Source: Arthrobacter beigongshangensis (GTDB lineage: Bacteria > Bacillota > Bacilli > Bacillales_A > Planococcaceae). Taken from it: a stretch of DNA of 64,000 bases. This document shows, piece after piece, positions 8,935-17,412 of the stretch (position 1 is its first letter; every line of letters begins with the position of its first letter). The notes under the pieces are model-generated. The model worked only from the letters and a program-made list of their open reading frames with translations, searched no databases and had not been told where the DNA came from. The stretch spans positions 1 to 64,000 of the forward strand of contig NZ_JADHDX010000003.1 in the NCBI RefSeq assembly GCF_016820585.1, written 5' to 3'. Made by a program: the position numbers and the translations under genes.

Positions 8935-9948
8935 TTATTCGCCGCTCAATGCTTGCCTCAACGTTTCAATATTCCGTTCCATCAAGGAGAAATAGTCTTC
9001 GTTATGCTTCACATCATCGTCTGTCAACACGCCAAGATTATGCAGTGTAAGTGCTTCGGCTCCAATTTCCTTGCGTATAACCTCTGTTGGTTTGGATGAA
9101 ACATTTTGTTCAAATAAGATATAGCGTACATTTTGTTCTTTGGCCAGTCCAACAAGCGTTGCCAATTGTTTTTGCGAAGGCTCACTTTGTGAGTTCAAGC
9201 CTGCAATGGCGACTTGCTCAAGGCCGTAGGGCTCAGCAATGTAACCGAATGCCGCATGGGAGACAAAGAATGTTTTAGAGGGTGCATTGGTTGCCATTTC
9301 TTTGAATTTGCCATCGAGATTGACTAAATCACTTTGCAACTGCTCGAAGTTTTTCTCGAACTCAGATGCCATTTCAGGTGCTTCTTCAACTAAAGAGTTT
9401 TTGATGGAAGCCGCGAGTTCGACACTCAGTTTTGGAGAAATCCAAACATGGGGATCAAGTTGGCCGTGATTGTGTCCCTCTTCATCATGACTTTCCTCTT
9501 CAGGGTCATGTCCTTCTTCATCATGGACCTCCTCTTCAGAATCATGTCCCTCTTCATCATGACCTTCTTCAAGCATTCCTTCAGAAATACCCTCTGCGGT
9601 CGCAATCATTTTGACATGTTCATTTTTTAATGTCTTTTCTGCATTTTCTACAAAACCCTCTAAACCGAAGCCGATATAGAAGAATAAATCGGAATCCGCG
9701 AGTGCGATCATATCTTTTTGGGTAGGATCAAAGGTATGTTCATCAGCTCCAGGTGGGTAGATGGATTTGACATCAACGTGCTCGCCGCCGATTCGTTCTG
9801 TAAAGTATTGCAAGGGGTAGACAGTTGTATAAACAGCAAGTTTTTCGCTGTCGTTTGTCAGTTGTTCTGTATCCGCACCTTTATTGCCACAAGCAGCAAG
9901 TAGCAGTATTGTCAGTAATGAAATGACGACAATCATTTTTTTGTTCAT
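8935..9948 (-). CDS. Zinc ABC transporter substrate-binding lipoprotein (ZnuA/AdcA type)
   Basis: An extracellular, lipid-anchored metal-binding protein of the cluster A-I family. The signal peptide ends in the lipobox LLAAC (Cys20). Family blocks follow: VYPLQYFTERIGGEHVDV, YPPGADEHTFDPTQ with the first metal His, LDPHVWISPKL, FVSHAAFGYIAEPYGL and FEQNVSSKP. Residues 128-161 form a His/Asp/Glu-rich loop with a repeated 12-residue unit (EEGHDSEEEVHD type), typical of zinc rather than manganese binders. The gene stands alone with no permease or ATPase next to it, so its transporter partners must be encoded elsewhere. A Zur-like operator lies just upstream. Confidence 0.9.
   Translation of the reverse strand: MNKKMIVVISLLTILLLAACGNKGADTEQLTNDSEKLAVYTTVYPLQYFTERIGGEHVDVKSIYPPGADEHTFDPTQKDMIALADSDLFFYIGFGLEGFVENAEKTLKNEHVKMIATAEGISEGMLEEGHDEEGHDSEEEVHDEEGHDPEEESHDEEGHNHGQLDPHVWISPKLSVELAASIKNSLVEEAPEMASEFEKNFEQLQSDLVNLDGKFKEMATNAPSKTFFVSHAAFGYIAEPYGLEQVAIAGLNSQSEPSQKQLATLVGLAKEQNVRYILFEQNVSSKPTEVIRKEIGAEALTLHNLGVLTDDDVKHNEDYFSLMERNIETLRQALSGE
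9463..9570 (-). repeat. 36-bp tandem repeat coding the His-rich loop
   Basis: The stretch coding residues 127-162 of the zinc-binding protein contains a repeated 36-bp unit, translated as EEGHDSEEEVHD then EEGHDPEEESHD, followed by a partial third unit. In-frame repeats like this can change copy number by slippage without breaking the gene. Confidence 0.8.
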
Positions 9949-9970
9949 AAGAAAATCTCCTTCATTCAGT

Positions 9971-9992
9971 TAATAGTAATCATTACGATTTA
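9971..9992 (-). promoter_or_regulatory. Zur-type operator
   Basis: Read leftward, the site is TAAATCGTAATGATTACTATTA, close to the bacillus Zur box (AAATCGTAATnATTACGATTT). It lies 23 bp upstream of the start codon of the zinc-binding lipoprotein gene, with an AAGGAG ribosome binding site between. Repression by Zur in zinc-replete cells is inferred. Confidence 0.8.
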
Positions 9993-10052
9993 GGTAACTC
10001 GCTTTATTATCATACAAGAGAGTTGTTCATTTGGCAACTGGAAAGAGAACTT

Positions 10053-10243
10053 TATTTTCATTCAGCAGAAGACTCCACCACTATAGGTGGCGAGGTGAAT
10101 GCGATTTTGTTTCCCTGTTCAGTGGGTGTCCAAACGCCTGCTGAATGAAAATAGAGCCTCCGGCGGATGTCACAGATTTTGAAAGGAGTTAATTGCGCAA
10201 GCGCAATTCAAAATCTGGACGCAATCACGCCGAGGCGCGATTG
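10053..10243. repeat. Three-hairpin intergenic repeat, copy B (full length)
   Basis: Hairpin 1 is a perfect 16-bp pair, TATTTTCATTCAGCAG (10053-10068) with its complement at 10138-10153. The signature GCCTCCGGCGGATGTCA starts at 10156. Hairpin 2 pairs CAGATTTTGAA (10173-10183) with 10207-10217 and has an inner AATTGCGC/GCGCAATT. Hairpin 3 pairs CAATCACGCC (10222-10231) with GGCGCGATTG (10234-10243) with one mismatch. It fills most of the 341-bp gap between yidD and the zinc-binding lipoprotein gene. No other gene is visible in that gap. Confidence 0.9.
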
Positions 10244-10289
10244 ATTTTTGGGCAAAGAAAAACGGCCGGCAATGATGCCGAACCGCGCT

Positions 10290-10526
10290 CTACTTTTCCA
10301 CCGATTCTTTCTCCGGAACAGGGTCAAATCCACCTGCATGAAAAGGATGACATTTTGAAATGCGACGAACCGCTAGCCACGAACCCTTCAGCGCCCCATG
10401 TTTGTCGATGGCTTCAATCCCGTAATGTGAGCAGGTAGGATAGAAGCGGCATGATGGTGGTGTTAACGGTGAAATAGCTTTTTGATAAAATTTGATGATG
10501 CCCATTAAAATTGTTTTCAAGTTCAT
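10290..10526 (-). CDS. yidD: Membrane protein insertion efficiency factor, YidD family
   Basis: A small 78-residue protein with the full family pattern: an N-terminal amphipathic helix ([15 protein letters not shown]), the signature [15 protein letters not shown] with both conserved Cys residues, then [29 protein letters not shown]. YidD is thought to help YidC-dependent insertion at the inner face of the membrane, probably by attaching through its amphipathic helix. It runs divergently from dps. Confidence 0.95.
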   Translation of the reverse strand: MNLKTILMGIIKFYQKAISPLTPPSCRFYPTCSHYGIEAIDKHGALKGSWLAVRRISKCHPFHAGGFDPVPEKESVEK

Positions 10527-10611
10527 AACTCCCTATTCATGCTGTTATGTTTATTCTACTGGCTTAAGAGGTAAATTAACAGAGAGATGAATTATAAGGA
10601 GAGGTTTTGTT

Positions 10612-11061
10612 ATGTCGAAAGAACTTATTCAGGAATTGAATATCCAAGTATCTTCATGGTCGGTGATGTATGCCAAATTGCATAATTATCATTGGTACGT
10701 CAAAGGCAATCAGTTTTTCACGCTGCATACAAAATTTGAGGAGTTATATAACGAGGCGACGCTGCATATGGACGAAATCGCTGAGCGGATTTTGACATTG
10801 GGCGGCGATCCTGTCGCTACGCTGAAAGAACATTTGGAGCAGTCTGTCGTGAAAGAAGCAACAGGGAAAGAGACCGCAGATGATATGGTAAAAAATATTG
10901 CGAATGATTTCGGGGAGATTATGAAATCACTGAAAAAAGGTATGGAATTTGCCGGACAAGATGGCGACGACATGACAGAGGATATATTGAATGCAACATA
11001 CCAAAGTATCGAGAAACATCAATGGATGCTGAATGCATTCCTTGGTGAGGGTAATAAATAA
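10612..11061 (+). CDS. dps: Dps-family ferritin-like DNA-protection protein
   Basis: A four-helix-bundle miniferritin that oxidises and stores iron and protects DNA during starvation or peroxide stress. The dodecamer ferroxidase motif is clear: HNYHWYVKG-x3-FTLHTKFEELY ... DEIAERILTLGGDPVATL. The 149-residue length is normal. GGAGAGG precedes the ATG. A stretch GTTTAT-N15-GGTAAA about 60 bp upstream resembles a sigma-B promoter, but too loosely to annotate. Confidence 0.93.
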   Translation: MSKELIQELNIQVSSWSVMYAKLHNYHWYVKGNQFFTLHTKFEELYNEATLHMDEIAERILTLGGDPVATLKEHLEQSVVKEATGKETADDMVKNIANDFGEIMKSLKKGMEFAGQDGDDMTEDILNATYQSIEKHQWMLNAFLGEGNK

Positions 11062-11124
11062 TCGACTACCCTTAAAAATATGCCTAATTTGCCGATATTA
11101 AGTTTGTGAAGGGAGTGATGGCAA

Positions 11125-11307
11125 ATGGAAATGAATTCAATTATGGCGAGCCAACTTAGAAGTTTGCAATCGCTTGTACAAATGAGTGTTTTGAACAAAG
11201 CACTATCAATGGAGACGAGCGCGGTGACGGAAATGCTGGAGGTTTTACCTGATCAACCTGCAGCGGCTCATCCAACTAAAGGCACTGTAATTGACGTTAC
11301 AGCGTAA
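11125..11307 (+). CDS. YjfB-like small protein (putative motility-linked family)
   Basis: A 60-residue protein similar in plan to the YjfB family: a short helical N-terminus (MASQLRSLQSLVQMSVLNKALSME) followed by a flexible Pro/Ala tail ending in VIDVTA. GGGAGTGATGG precedes the ATG. YjfB proteins are called putative motility proteins in some databases, but the role is not established. It lies between dps and a strong terminator. Confidence 0.65.
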   Translation: MEMNSIMASQLRSLQSLVQMSVLNKALSMETSAVTEMLEVLPDQPAAAHPTKGTVIDVTA

Positions 11308-11314
11308 ATCTCTA

Positions 11315-11353
11315 AAAAACATGCATCTCCATTTATTGGAGATGCATGTTTTT
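11315..11353 (+). terminator. Terminator after the yjfB-like gene
   Basis: Perfect hairpin AACATGCATCTCC / GGAGATGCATGTT around ATTTATT, ending in TTTTT. Confidence 0.93.
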
Positions 11354-11394
11354 GTGTGAGGAGGCCATCTTAAAAATAAAAAGGATGGATTTGC

Positions 11395-11703
11395 ATGGAG
11401 AAATATAAAATGTACGTATCAATCGTTCATCAGCAAGTGTACCATCATCCGGATGATTCACCGTGGGAATATGAAGTCCATGTCACTGAAGAATATGTTC
11501 CGGTATTCCATCGATTGTTCCATCAGATGGACCGGTTAGAAATTCGTAACTTTCTTAGGGCGCATTTACCTTATATCCCGTACCACTATGATCAAGATAA
11601 CCGCGATATTGATTTGCGGACGATGAAGGTGTATGCGCTGATTCATGAGTTTACGGATGACAAGTCGAAACGATTTATTGAGAAGCTACCGTATTTTCGT
11701 TAA
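11395..11703 (+). CDS. Conserved hypothetical protein, 102 residues
   Basis: I do not recognise the family. The protein is rich in His, Tyr and Asp (HQQVYHHPDDSPWEYEVHV, HLPYIPYHYDQDNRDIDL) with no signal peptide or membrane segment, so it is probably cytosolic. The ATG at 11395 lies about 7 nt after AAGGATGG. It stands 25 bp before the Nudix gene on the same strand and may be co-transcribed with it. Confidence 0.7.
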   Translation: MEKYKMYVSIVHQQVYHHPDDSPWEYEVHVTEEYVPVFHRLFHQMDRLEIRNFLRAHLPYIPYHYDQDNRDIDLRTMKVYALIHEFTDDKSKRFIEKLPYFR

Positions 11704-11728
11704 ACTATAACGAAAGGACGTGATGGCA

Positions 11729-12190
11729 ATGTTGACATATAATGATGTGAACGGTGGACGTGTGGAGCTGACATTCGGGGACAATCACCTCGGCATGGAG
11801 GCTCGACATGTACTTGTTGTACTAAAATATAGTGAAAAATGGTTATTAACACGACATTCGATTCGGGGTATTGAATTTCCGGGCGGCAAGGCGGAAGACG
11901 GAGAGTCTATCGAGGAGGCTGCCATTCGTGAAACGATAGAAGAAACGGGTGTGACGATTACGGATCTTATCAAGGTAGCCGAATATGTTGTGCATAGTGA
12001 TAGTACATTTTGCAAGGCTGTATTTACGGGAAAAGTTACATATATTGATGAACAACCGACACTTCATGAAACGGAAGGTGCGATATGGCTGTCCAGTGAT
12101 GAATTGGATCGATGTGAGGAATTGAGTTTTCATATGAAGGGTACGGGAATGGACATCATAAGAGAGCGAGTAGAAGAGCATGAATCGTGA
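11729..12190 (+). CDS. ytkD: Nudix hydrolase, YtkD-like nucleoside triphosphatase
   Basis: The full Nudix box is present (G-x5-E-x7-R-E-x-x-E-E-x-G: [20 protein letters not shown] followed by ETG), and the flanking sequence ([17 protein letters not shown]) resembles YtkD of B. subtilis, which cleaves 8-oxo-dGTP and related nucleotides and is linked to mutation avoidance. The length is 153 residues. Three candidate starts exist; the ATG at 11729 has an AAAGGA site at the best distance. Its end overlaps the next gene by 11 bp. Confidence 0.85.
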   Translation: MLTYNDVNGGRVELTFGDNHLGMEARHVLVVLKYSEKWLLTRHSIRGIEFPGGKAEDGESIEEAAIRETIEETGVTITDLIKVAEYVVHSDSTFCKAVFTGKVTYIDEQPTLHETEGAIWLSSDELDRCEELSFHMKGTGMDIIRERVEEHES

Positions 12191-12971
12191 TGGTATTATT
12201 GTTCATCGGCGTCCTTATCCTTCGCCAAACCCTCATGTACTGCTTGAGGAAATTACGTATTGGTCGGATGGCTTGCGAGTGAAGGGGCTGATGGCGGAGC
12301 CAATTGCCGACGGGAATTATGAAGGTATTCTCTATTTGAGGGGCGGCATGCAACATGTGGGCATGGTTCGTCCAGCGCGTATTGCCCAGTTCGCGTCGCA
12401 GGGCTTTGTGGTCTTTGCACCTTATTATCGCGGTAATCGTGGTGGCGAGGGACGCGACGAGTTTGCAGGTGCTGATCGACACGACGCGGTGAATGCGGTC
12501 GATGTACTAAAGCAACACCAAAAGATGAACCGGGAAAAAGTTCACTTATTTGCCTTTTCACGCGGTGGTATCATGGCTTTGTGGACCGCTATTTTACGCG
12601 AAGACATTGCATCTATCGTTACGTGGGCGGGCGTGTCTGATGTCGTTTTTACATATAAGGAACGCAAAGACATGCGGCGTATGATGAAGCGAGTGATTGG
12701 TGGAACACCAAACAATATGCCGGATGAATACCGAGAGCGCACTGCATTGCTCCGTGTTCATGACATTGAAGCACCCACCCTTATCATTCATGGGATGCTC
12801 GATACCAATGTATCCTTTCAACAGGCTATATTGCTTGAAGATGCCCTTCGACAACATGACAAAGCCTACGAAACCTGGTACTTTTCGGAGTATACGCATT
12901 TTATCCCACCTGCGATGAATGCACAGCTAGTTCGTGATTTATGTTTATGGATGAGGAGGCAGGGGACATGA
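12180..12971 (+). CDS. ytmA: S9-type alpha/beta hydrolase, YtmA-like
   Basis: A 263-residue prolyl-oligopeptidase-like serine hydrolase. The nucleophile elbow is AFSRGG (Ser near residue 127), the acid is the Asp in HGMLDTNVS, and the His is in YTHFIPP near the C-terminus. An oxyanion region [10 protein letters not shown] precedes. The substrate is unknown. The gene overlaps the Nudix gene by 11 bp and the next gene by 4 bp (ATGA), so the three form one translation-coupled unit. Confidence 0.8.
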   Translation: MNRDGIIVHRRPYPSPNPHVLLEEITYWSDGLRVKGLMAEPIADGNYEGILYLRGGMQHVGMVRPARIAQFASQGFVVFAPYYRGNRGGEGRDEFAGADRHDAVNAVDVLKQHQKMNREKVHLFAFSRGGIMALWTAILREDIASIVTWAGVSDVVFTYKERKDMRRMMKRVIGGTPNNMPDEYRERTALLRVHDIEAPTLIIHGMLDTNVSFQQAILLEDALRQHDKAYETWYFSEYTHFIPPAMNAQLVRDLCLWMRRQGT

Positions 12972-13417
12972 AAAAGCATGTTTATATTGGGCCGCAAACG
13001 ATTAGTACGAAGGAGAAGTCAGGTTTCCCACAAGATATTTCATTTTGGCAGCCACTGTGGGCAAAGTTCTCAAGGCAAGCTTCAACGATGGATATTCATT
13101 GTTGGGCAGTAGAAAGCGAAGCTCGAGTGCAGTTAGGTACGCGAATGAAGGAAGTTGGACAAGTTCAAGGAACAAAGACAATTGCATTTCAAGCAGAACT
13201 TACTGAAGAAATAATTGACTGGATGTCTACAGAGTCGTTTGACAAGCATGGTGGACTAAAATGGTTTTCGATTTTCCTTTATGATTCATTTGGGGAATTA
13301 GTGTTAATAGTAGGACACTATGGTGGTGAAGTAGTTTTTTATTTACAACAGAAAGCGGAAATTGATGAGGTAAAGTCCTTTTTTGAAGGAGATTTCACTA
13401 TACATGTATATGACTAA
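12968..13417 (+). CDS. Conserved hypothetical protein, 149 residues
   Basis: No family recognised. The product has an N-terminal segment [19 protein letters not shown] and a mixed alpha/beta composition with no membrane segment. The ATG at 12968 is preceded by AGGAGG at 8 nt and overlaps the ytmA stop by 4 bp. The reading frame extends upstream to 12941, but that part lies inside ytmA. It is last in the ytkD-ytmA unit. Confidence 0.75.
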   Translation: MKKHVYIGPQTISTKEKSGFPQDISFWQPLWAKFSRQASTMDIHCWAVESEARVQLGTRMKEVGQVQGTKTIAFQAELTEEIIDWMSTESFDKHGGLKWFSIFLYDSFGELVLIVGHYGGEVVFYLQQKAEIDEVKSFFEGDFTIHVYD

Positions 13418-13422
13418 AAATA

Positions 13423-13464
13423 AAAACAGGGTAGCACATGTAGTATGTGTTACCCTGTTTAAAC
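13423..13464. terminator. Bidirectional terminator between convergent genes
   Basis: AAACAGGGTA-g-CACAT / ATGTG-t-TACCCTGTTT hairpin between the end of the ytkD-ytmA unit and the end of pckA. It serves both directions. Confidence 0.88.
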
Positions 13465-13466
13465 TA

Positions 13467-15059
13467 TTAAGCAATAGGTCCGCCCTTAAGAGAAATGTCT
13501 TCAGAAACTGTACCGAATTTCTTAAAGTTTTTACGGAATAAATCCGCCAATTCATTTGCTTTTACATCATAAGCAGTGCCGTCAGTCCATGCATTACGTG
13601 GGTTCAAGACCTCTGCTGGAACCCCTTCGATAGCGTTTGGCATTTCAAGACCGAATATATCGTTTGTCGTTGTGTCAACATCGTTCAATTGCCCTGCAAG
13701 TGCAGCACATACCATTGCGCGTGTGTGTTTCAGATCCATACGTTTTCCGACGCCGTATACGCCACCAGTCCAGCCTGTGTTGACAAGGAATACTTGTGCA
13801 CCATGCTCGTCGATTTTCTTACCAAGCATTTCTGCGTAAACCGTTGCAGGGAGCGGTAAGAAGGGCGAGCCGAAGCATGTCGAGAAGGTAGCTTCAGGTG
13901 ACGTAATGCCACGCTCCGTTCCCGCAAGCTTCGATGTGAAACCGCTTAGGAAGTGGTACATGGCCTGTTCTTTTGTCAATTTCGAAATCGGAGGCAACAC
14001 GCCAAATGCGTCTGCAGTTAAGAAAACAATTGTTTTCGGATGACCTGCAACAGAAGGATCGACGATGTTATCGATTGCTTGAATTGGGTATGCCGCCCGT
14101 GTGTTTTCAGTTAATGAACCATCATTATAATCAGGAATACGTGTGTCTGGATCGACAACAACGTTTTCTAAAACGGAACCGAAACGAATGGCGCCAAAGA
14201 TTTCAGGTTCTTTTTCTTGTGATAAATTAATGCATTTTGCATAACATCCGCCTTCCATATTGAATACACCATTGTCAGACCAGCCATGCTCATCATCACC
14301 GATTAGTTTGCGGTCTGCAGATGCGGAAAGCGTTGTTTTCCCTGTGCCAGACAGCCCAAAGAACAAGGCGACATCTCCATCTTGACCAACGTTAGCTGAA
14401 CAGTGCATAGGGAGTATATCGTTTTCTGGAAGCAGGTGGTTCATAATAGAAAAGATTGATTTTTTCATTTCACCAGCGTATTCAGTTCCACCAATTAAGA
14501 CGATTCGTTTTTCCATTGAAACAATGATGAATGTCTCTGAATTCGTCCCATCAACTGCAGGGTCTGCTTTAAAGGTAGGAGCAGAAAGAATCGTGAATTG
14601 CGCCTCATGATTGTTCAATTCCTCTTTTGTTGGACGAATGAATAGGTTATGAACGAACAGATTATGCCATGCAAACTCATTGACGACTTGAATAGCTAGG
14701 CGTGAGGCCGGGTCAGCACCTGCAAATCCTTTGAAAACGAATAGCTCATCATTGACTTTTAAGTGGTTAATGACTTTATTATATAGTGAATCAAAAATTT
14801 CAGAAGAAATCGGGCGGTTTACGTTGCCCCAATCAATTTTGTCTTTTGTAGATGCTTCTTCAACGATGTATTTATCTTTAGGGGAGCGACCCGTATACTT
14901 GCCAGTTTGTGCCGTGATCGCGCCATCGGCAGTTAATTGCGCTTCTCCACGTGCTGTTGCCTTTTCAACAAGCTGTGGAACAGAAAGCTGAATTTTTACA
15001 TTTTTACCTGAAAGAAGATCTTTAAGCTTGTCGCTCATTTTCGCTGATATCATAGTCAT
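13467..15059 (-). CDS. pckA: Phosphoenolpyruvate carboxykinase (ATP)
   Basis: The gluconeogenic enzyme that turns oxaloacetate and ATP into PEP. Visible motifs are the substrate site YTGRSPKDK, the PEPCK-specific region [15 protein letters not shown], the P-loop [12 protein letters not shown], the metal site [22 protein letters not shown] and the adenine region around [12 protein letters not shown]. The 530-residue length is normal. AAGGATGG precedes the ATG. It runs divergently from metK, as in B. subtilis, and repeat copy C sits in the shared upstream region. Confidence 0.97.
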   Translation of the reverse strand: MTMISAKMSDKLKDLLSGKNVKIQLSVPQLVEKATARGEAQLTADGAITAQTGKYTGRSPKDKYIVEEASTKDKIDWGNVNRPISSEIFDSLYNKVINHLKVNDELFVFKGFAGADPASRLAIQVVNEFAWHNLFVHNLFIRPTKEELNNHEAQFTILSAPTFKADPAVDGTNSETFIIVSMEKRIVLIGGTEYAGEMKKSIFSIMNHLLPENDILPMHCSANVGQDGDVALFFGLSGTGKTTLSASADRKLIGDDEHGWSDNGVFNMEGGCYAKCINLSQEKEPEIFGAIRFGSVLENVVVDPDTRIPDYNDGSLTENTRAAYPIQAIDNIVDPSVAGHPKTIVFLTADAFGVLPPISKLTKEQAMYHFLSGFTSKLAGTERGITSPEATFSTCFGSPFLPLPATVYAEMLGKKIDEHGAQVFLVNTGWTGGVYGVGKRMDLKHTRAMVCAALAGQLNDVDTTTNDIFGLEMPNAIEGVPAEVLNPRNAWTDGTAYDVKANELADLFRKNFKKFGTVSEDISLKGGPIA

Positions 15060-15161
15060 CTACCATCCTTTTGATATAGACCCATGCAGTGGGTGACATC
15101 TTATTTTTAATTAGTATAACACATTAAGAATAATAGTCTATACTAATTCAAACTGCAACTA

Positions 15162-15293
15162 ATTAACTTGATTCAGCAGAAGAACCCCTGCTGAATCAAG
15201 TTAATGCCTCCGGCGGATGCCACAGATTTTTTAAAGGAATTTCTCGAGCAAGCTCGAGAAAAATCTGGGCGCAAATACGTTTGCAACGTATTT
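15162..15293. repeat. Three-hairpin intergenic repeat, copy C, between pckA and the metK promoter
   Basis: Hairpin 1 pairs ATTAACTTGATTCAGCAG (15162-15179) perfectly over 18 bp with 15188-15205. GCCTCCGGCGGATGCCA follows at 15206. Hairpin 2 pairs CAGATTTTT (15223-15231) with 15259-15267 and has an inner TTCTCGAGC/GCTCGAGAA unlike the other copies. Hairpin 3 is AAATACGT/ACGTATTT (15273-15293), also with a different sequence but the same position. It ends 22 bp before the metK -35 box. Confidence 0.88.
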
Positions 15294-15315
15294 ATATGCA
15301 AAACATCAAAATTAA

Positions 15316-15344
15316 TTGACAAAAATCGATAATTTACGTAGTAT
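15316..15344 (+). promoter_or_regulatory. Promoter of the SAM riboswitch-metK transcript
   Basis: TTGACA (15316-15321), a 17-bp spacer and TAGTAT (15339-15344) place the transcription start a few bases before the riboswitch. Confidence 0.75.
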
Positions 15345-15360
15345 GGATAGTTGAACGGAT

Positions 15361-15499
15361 ACTCTTATCCCGAGCTGGTGGAGGGGTCAGGCCCTATGAA
15401 ACCCGGCAACCTGCAAAGACCATGTTGTCTACGCGAAGGTGCCAAACCTGTAGCAAGGTATTTATCTGGGTACAGATAAATATTTTGGATGATAAGAGT
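15361..15499 (+). ncRNA. SAM-I (S-box) riboswitch aptamer
   Basis: P1 is ACTCTTATC (15361-15369) with GATAAGAGT (15491-15499). Between them are the S-box hallmarks: CCGAGCTGGTGGAGGG, GGCCCTATGAAACCCGGCAACC and AAGGTGCCAAACCTG. By established S-box knowledge, S-adenosylmethionine binding favours the downstream terminator, so metK is shut off when its product is abundant. Confidence 0.97.
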
Positions 15500-15520
15500 G
15501 AAAGGTGCTTTAGAAATCAT

Positions 15521-15562
15521 GCCCTTCACTCATGTAGTTAATACGTGAGTGAAGGGCTTTTA
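15521..15562 (+). terminator. SAM riboswitch expression-platform terminator
   Basis: GCCCTTCACTC / GTGAGTGAAGGGC followed by TTTTAT. The T-run forms part of the left arm of repeat copy D (TTTATCTTTGTT, 15558-15569). Confidence 0.9.
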
Positions 15563-15693
15563 TCTTTGTTCAGCAGGCATACAATACTTGTTAAACAAAG
15601 ATAAAGCCTCCGGCGGATGTCACAAATTTTGAAGGGAGTTAATTGCGCGAGCGCAATTCAAAATTTGGACGCAATTACGCCGAGGCGTAATTG
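15558..15693. repeat. Three-hairpin intergenic repeat, copy D, inside the metK leader
   Basis: Hairpin 1 pairs TTTATCTTTGTT (15558-15569) with AACAAAGATAAA (15594-15605). GCCTCCGGCGGATGTCA starts at 15606. Hairpin 2 pairs CAAATTTTGAA (15623-15633) with 15657-15667 and has an inner AATTGCGC/GCGCAATT. Hairpin 3 is the perfect 10-bp CAATTACGCC/GGCGTAATTG (15672-15693). The copy lies between the riboswitch terminator and the metK start codon, so it is transcribed in every metK message. Confidence 0.9.
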
Positions 15694-15826
15694 ATTATAT
15701 GATATCGCCCTTTATCCTCGTGTATAGAGCTCGCAATGGCTTGCAGTTCCTTTCCCTATAGGAATGGGACTCTACATGGGACATATGAGTACCGTATCAA
15801 TCTCGTAGGATATAGGAGGAACTAAC
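15694..15826 (+). other. Remainder of the metK 5' leader
   Basis: About 130 bp between repeat copy D and metK. It holds a weak hairpin (TCCCtataGGAATGGGA region) and the metK ribosome binding site TAGGAGG at 15809-15815. I see no reading frame or known RNA here. Confidence 0.5.
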
Positions 15827-17023
15827 ATGACAAATCGTCGACTATTTACATCAGAATCAGTAACAGAAGGACATCCGGACAAAATGTGTGACCAAATTTC
15901 GGATGCTATTTTAGATGCGATTTTACTAGAAGATCCAAATGCGCGTGTCGCATGTGAAACAACGATTACGACTGGGCTTGTCCTAGTGGCAGGAGAAATT
16001 ACGACGACGACTTACGTAGATATTCCAAAAGTTGTTCGTGAAACAGTAAAAGAAATTGGCTATACACGTGCGAAATATGGTTTTGATTGGGAAACATCAG
16101 CAGTTTTGACTGCAATCGACGAACAATCAGCTGACATTGCTGCGGGCGTTGACCAAGCACTAGAAGCACGCGAAGGTTCTATGACGGAAGATGAACTTGA
16201 AGCAATCGGTGCAGGTGACCAAGGTTTGATGTTCGGTTATGCTTGCAATGAAACACCAGAATTGATGCCACTTCCAATTAGCCTTGCGCACAAACTTTCA
16301 CGTCGTCTTGCACAAGTACGTAAAGAAGAGACGCTAGATTACTTACGCCCTGACGGGAAAACGCAAGTGACAGTTGAGTATGATGAACAGAATAATCCAG
16401 TTCGAATCGATACAATCGTCATTTCAACACAACATCATCCGGAAGTGACGCTTGAGCAAATTCAGCATGACATAAAAGAAGTTGTCATTGACGCTGTAGT
16501 ACCAGTTGAATTGATTGACGACAATACGAAATACTTCATTAACCCAACGGGACGTTTTGTTATTGGTGGACCACAAGGAGATGCGGGTCTAACAGGTCGT
16601 AAAATCATCGTGGACACATACGGTGGCTATGCACGTCATGGTGGCGGTGCATTCTCTGGGAAAGATGCAACAAAAGTGGACCGTTCCGCTTCTTATGCGG
16701 CTCGTTATGTGGCGAAAAACATCGTGGCCGCGGGACTTGCAGATCGTTGTGAAGTCCAACTTGCCTATGCAATTGGTGTAGCGCAACCTGTATCGATTTC
16801 GATTGATACATTTGGAACAGGCACAGTAGCAGAAAGCAAATTGGTGGAGCTTGTACGTGGATTATTCGATCTTCGTCCAGCCGGCATCATCAAAATGCTT
16901 GACCTACGTCGTCCAATTTATAAACAAACAGCTGCTTACGGTCACTTCGGCCGTACAGACATCGAATTACCATGGGAGCAAACAGACAGAGCTGCTGCTT
17001 TGAAAGAACAAGCGGGACAGTAA
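15827..17023 (+). CDS. metK: S-adenosylmethionine synthetase
   Basis: Makes SAM from methionine and ATP. Signatures include [17 protein letters not shown] at the N-terminus, [12 protein letters not shown], the P-loop-like [17 protein letters not shown], and DIELPWE near the C-terminus. The 398-residue length is typical. AGGAGG lies 11 nt before the ATG. Upstream control is by the SAM-I riboswitch. In B. subtilis asnB follows; here a fragment of an unrelated gene follows. Confidence 0.98.
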   Translation: MTNRRLFTSESVTEGHPDKMCDQISDAILDAILLEDPNARVACETTITTGLVLVAGEITTTTYVDIPKVVRETVKEIGYTRAKYGFDWETSAVLTAIDEQSADIAAGVDQALEAREGSMTEDELEAIGAGDQGLMFGYACNETPELMPLPISLAHKLSRRLAQVRKEETLDYLRPDGKTQVTVEYDEQNNPVRIDTIVISTQHHPEVTLEQIQHDIKEVVIDAVVPVELIDDNTKYFINPTGRFVIGGPQGDAGLTGRKIIVDTYGGYARHGGGAFSGKDATKVDRSASYAARYVAKNIVAAGLADRCEVQLAYAIGVAQPVSISIDTFGTGTVAESKLVELVRGLFDLRPAGIIKMLDLRRPIYKQTAAYGHFGRTDIELPWEQTDRAAALKEQAGQ

Positions 17024-17029
17024 TTGTAA

Positions 17030-17080
17030 AGAAAAAAGGCACAGTGAGTGGGGGTGATTCCACTTGCTGTGCTTTTTTCG
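17030..17080 (+). terminator. metK terminator
   Basis: AAAAAGGCACAG ... CTGTGCTTTTTT with an inner AGTGG/CCACT pair, directly after the metK stop. Confidence 0.85.
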
Positions 17081-17412
17081 ATAAGCAGATTTGTAAAAGG
17101 ATAATAGGTGATTCAGAGGAAATAGCAAAAATCACTATTTTGAACGGAAATACAGGAGGATTTAAGGAAATCACAGATGCAGCTGAGATTAAAGAAATAA
17201 TTTCGGACTTTGAAAATGTTGATTTTAAGATTTCGGGAGTAGCATTTGGTAGAATGGGTGCTGGATTTAGAGTGAAATTTTACGATAAGAAAGATAAGTT
17301 AATTTCAAAAACTATAGTAAATAGCGAAGATACTTTAAGAGATAATTTCTTTTTTTATAAACGATTAACAGGGGAAATTAATGTGAACAGGTTAAGGGAA
17401 CTTGCGGAATGA
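17081..17412 (+). pseudogene. 5'-truncated gene remnant, hypothetical
   Basis: An open frame coding about 110 residues (ITILNGNTGGFKEITDAAEI ... ENVDFKISGVAFGRMGAGF ... RVKFYDKKDKLISKTIV) looks like a real small alpha/beta domain with strongly coding composition. The frame, however, runs backward without a plausible start or ribosome binding site into the metK terminator. Such domains normally follow a signal peptide in Firmicutes, and that part is absent. I read it as the 3' remnant of a deleted gene. If a GTG inside the terminator (17047) is used, it could still be expressed. Confidence 0.55.

Noticed and set aside
9432-9614. Rightward frames opposite the His-rich loop of the zinc-binding protein
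   Set aside because: They are antisense shadows of the 36-bp repeat; the leftward frame has a signal peptide and family motifs.
10549-10575. Possible sigma-B promoter upstream of dps
   Set aside because: GTTTAT-N15-GGTAAA only loosely matches GTTTAA-N14-GGGTAT; not strong enough to annotate.
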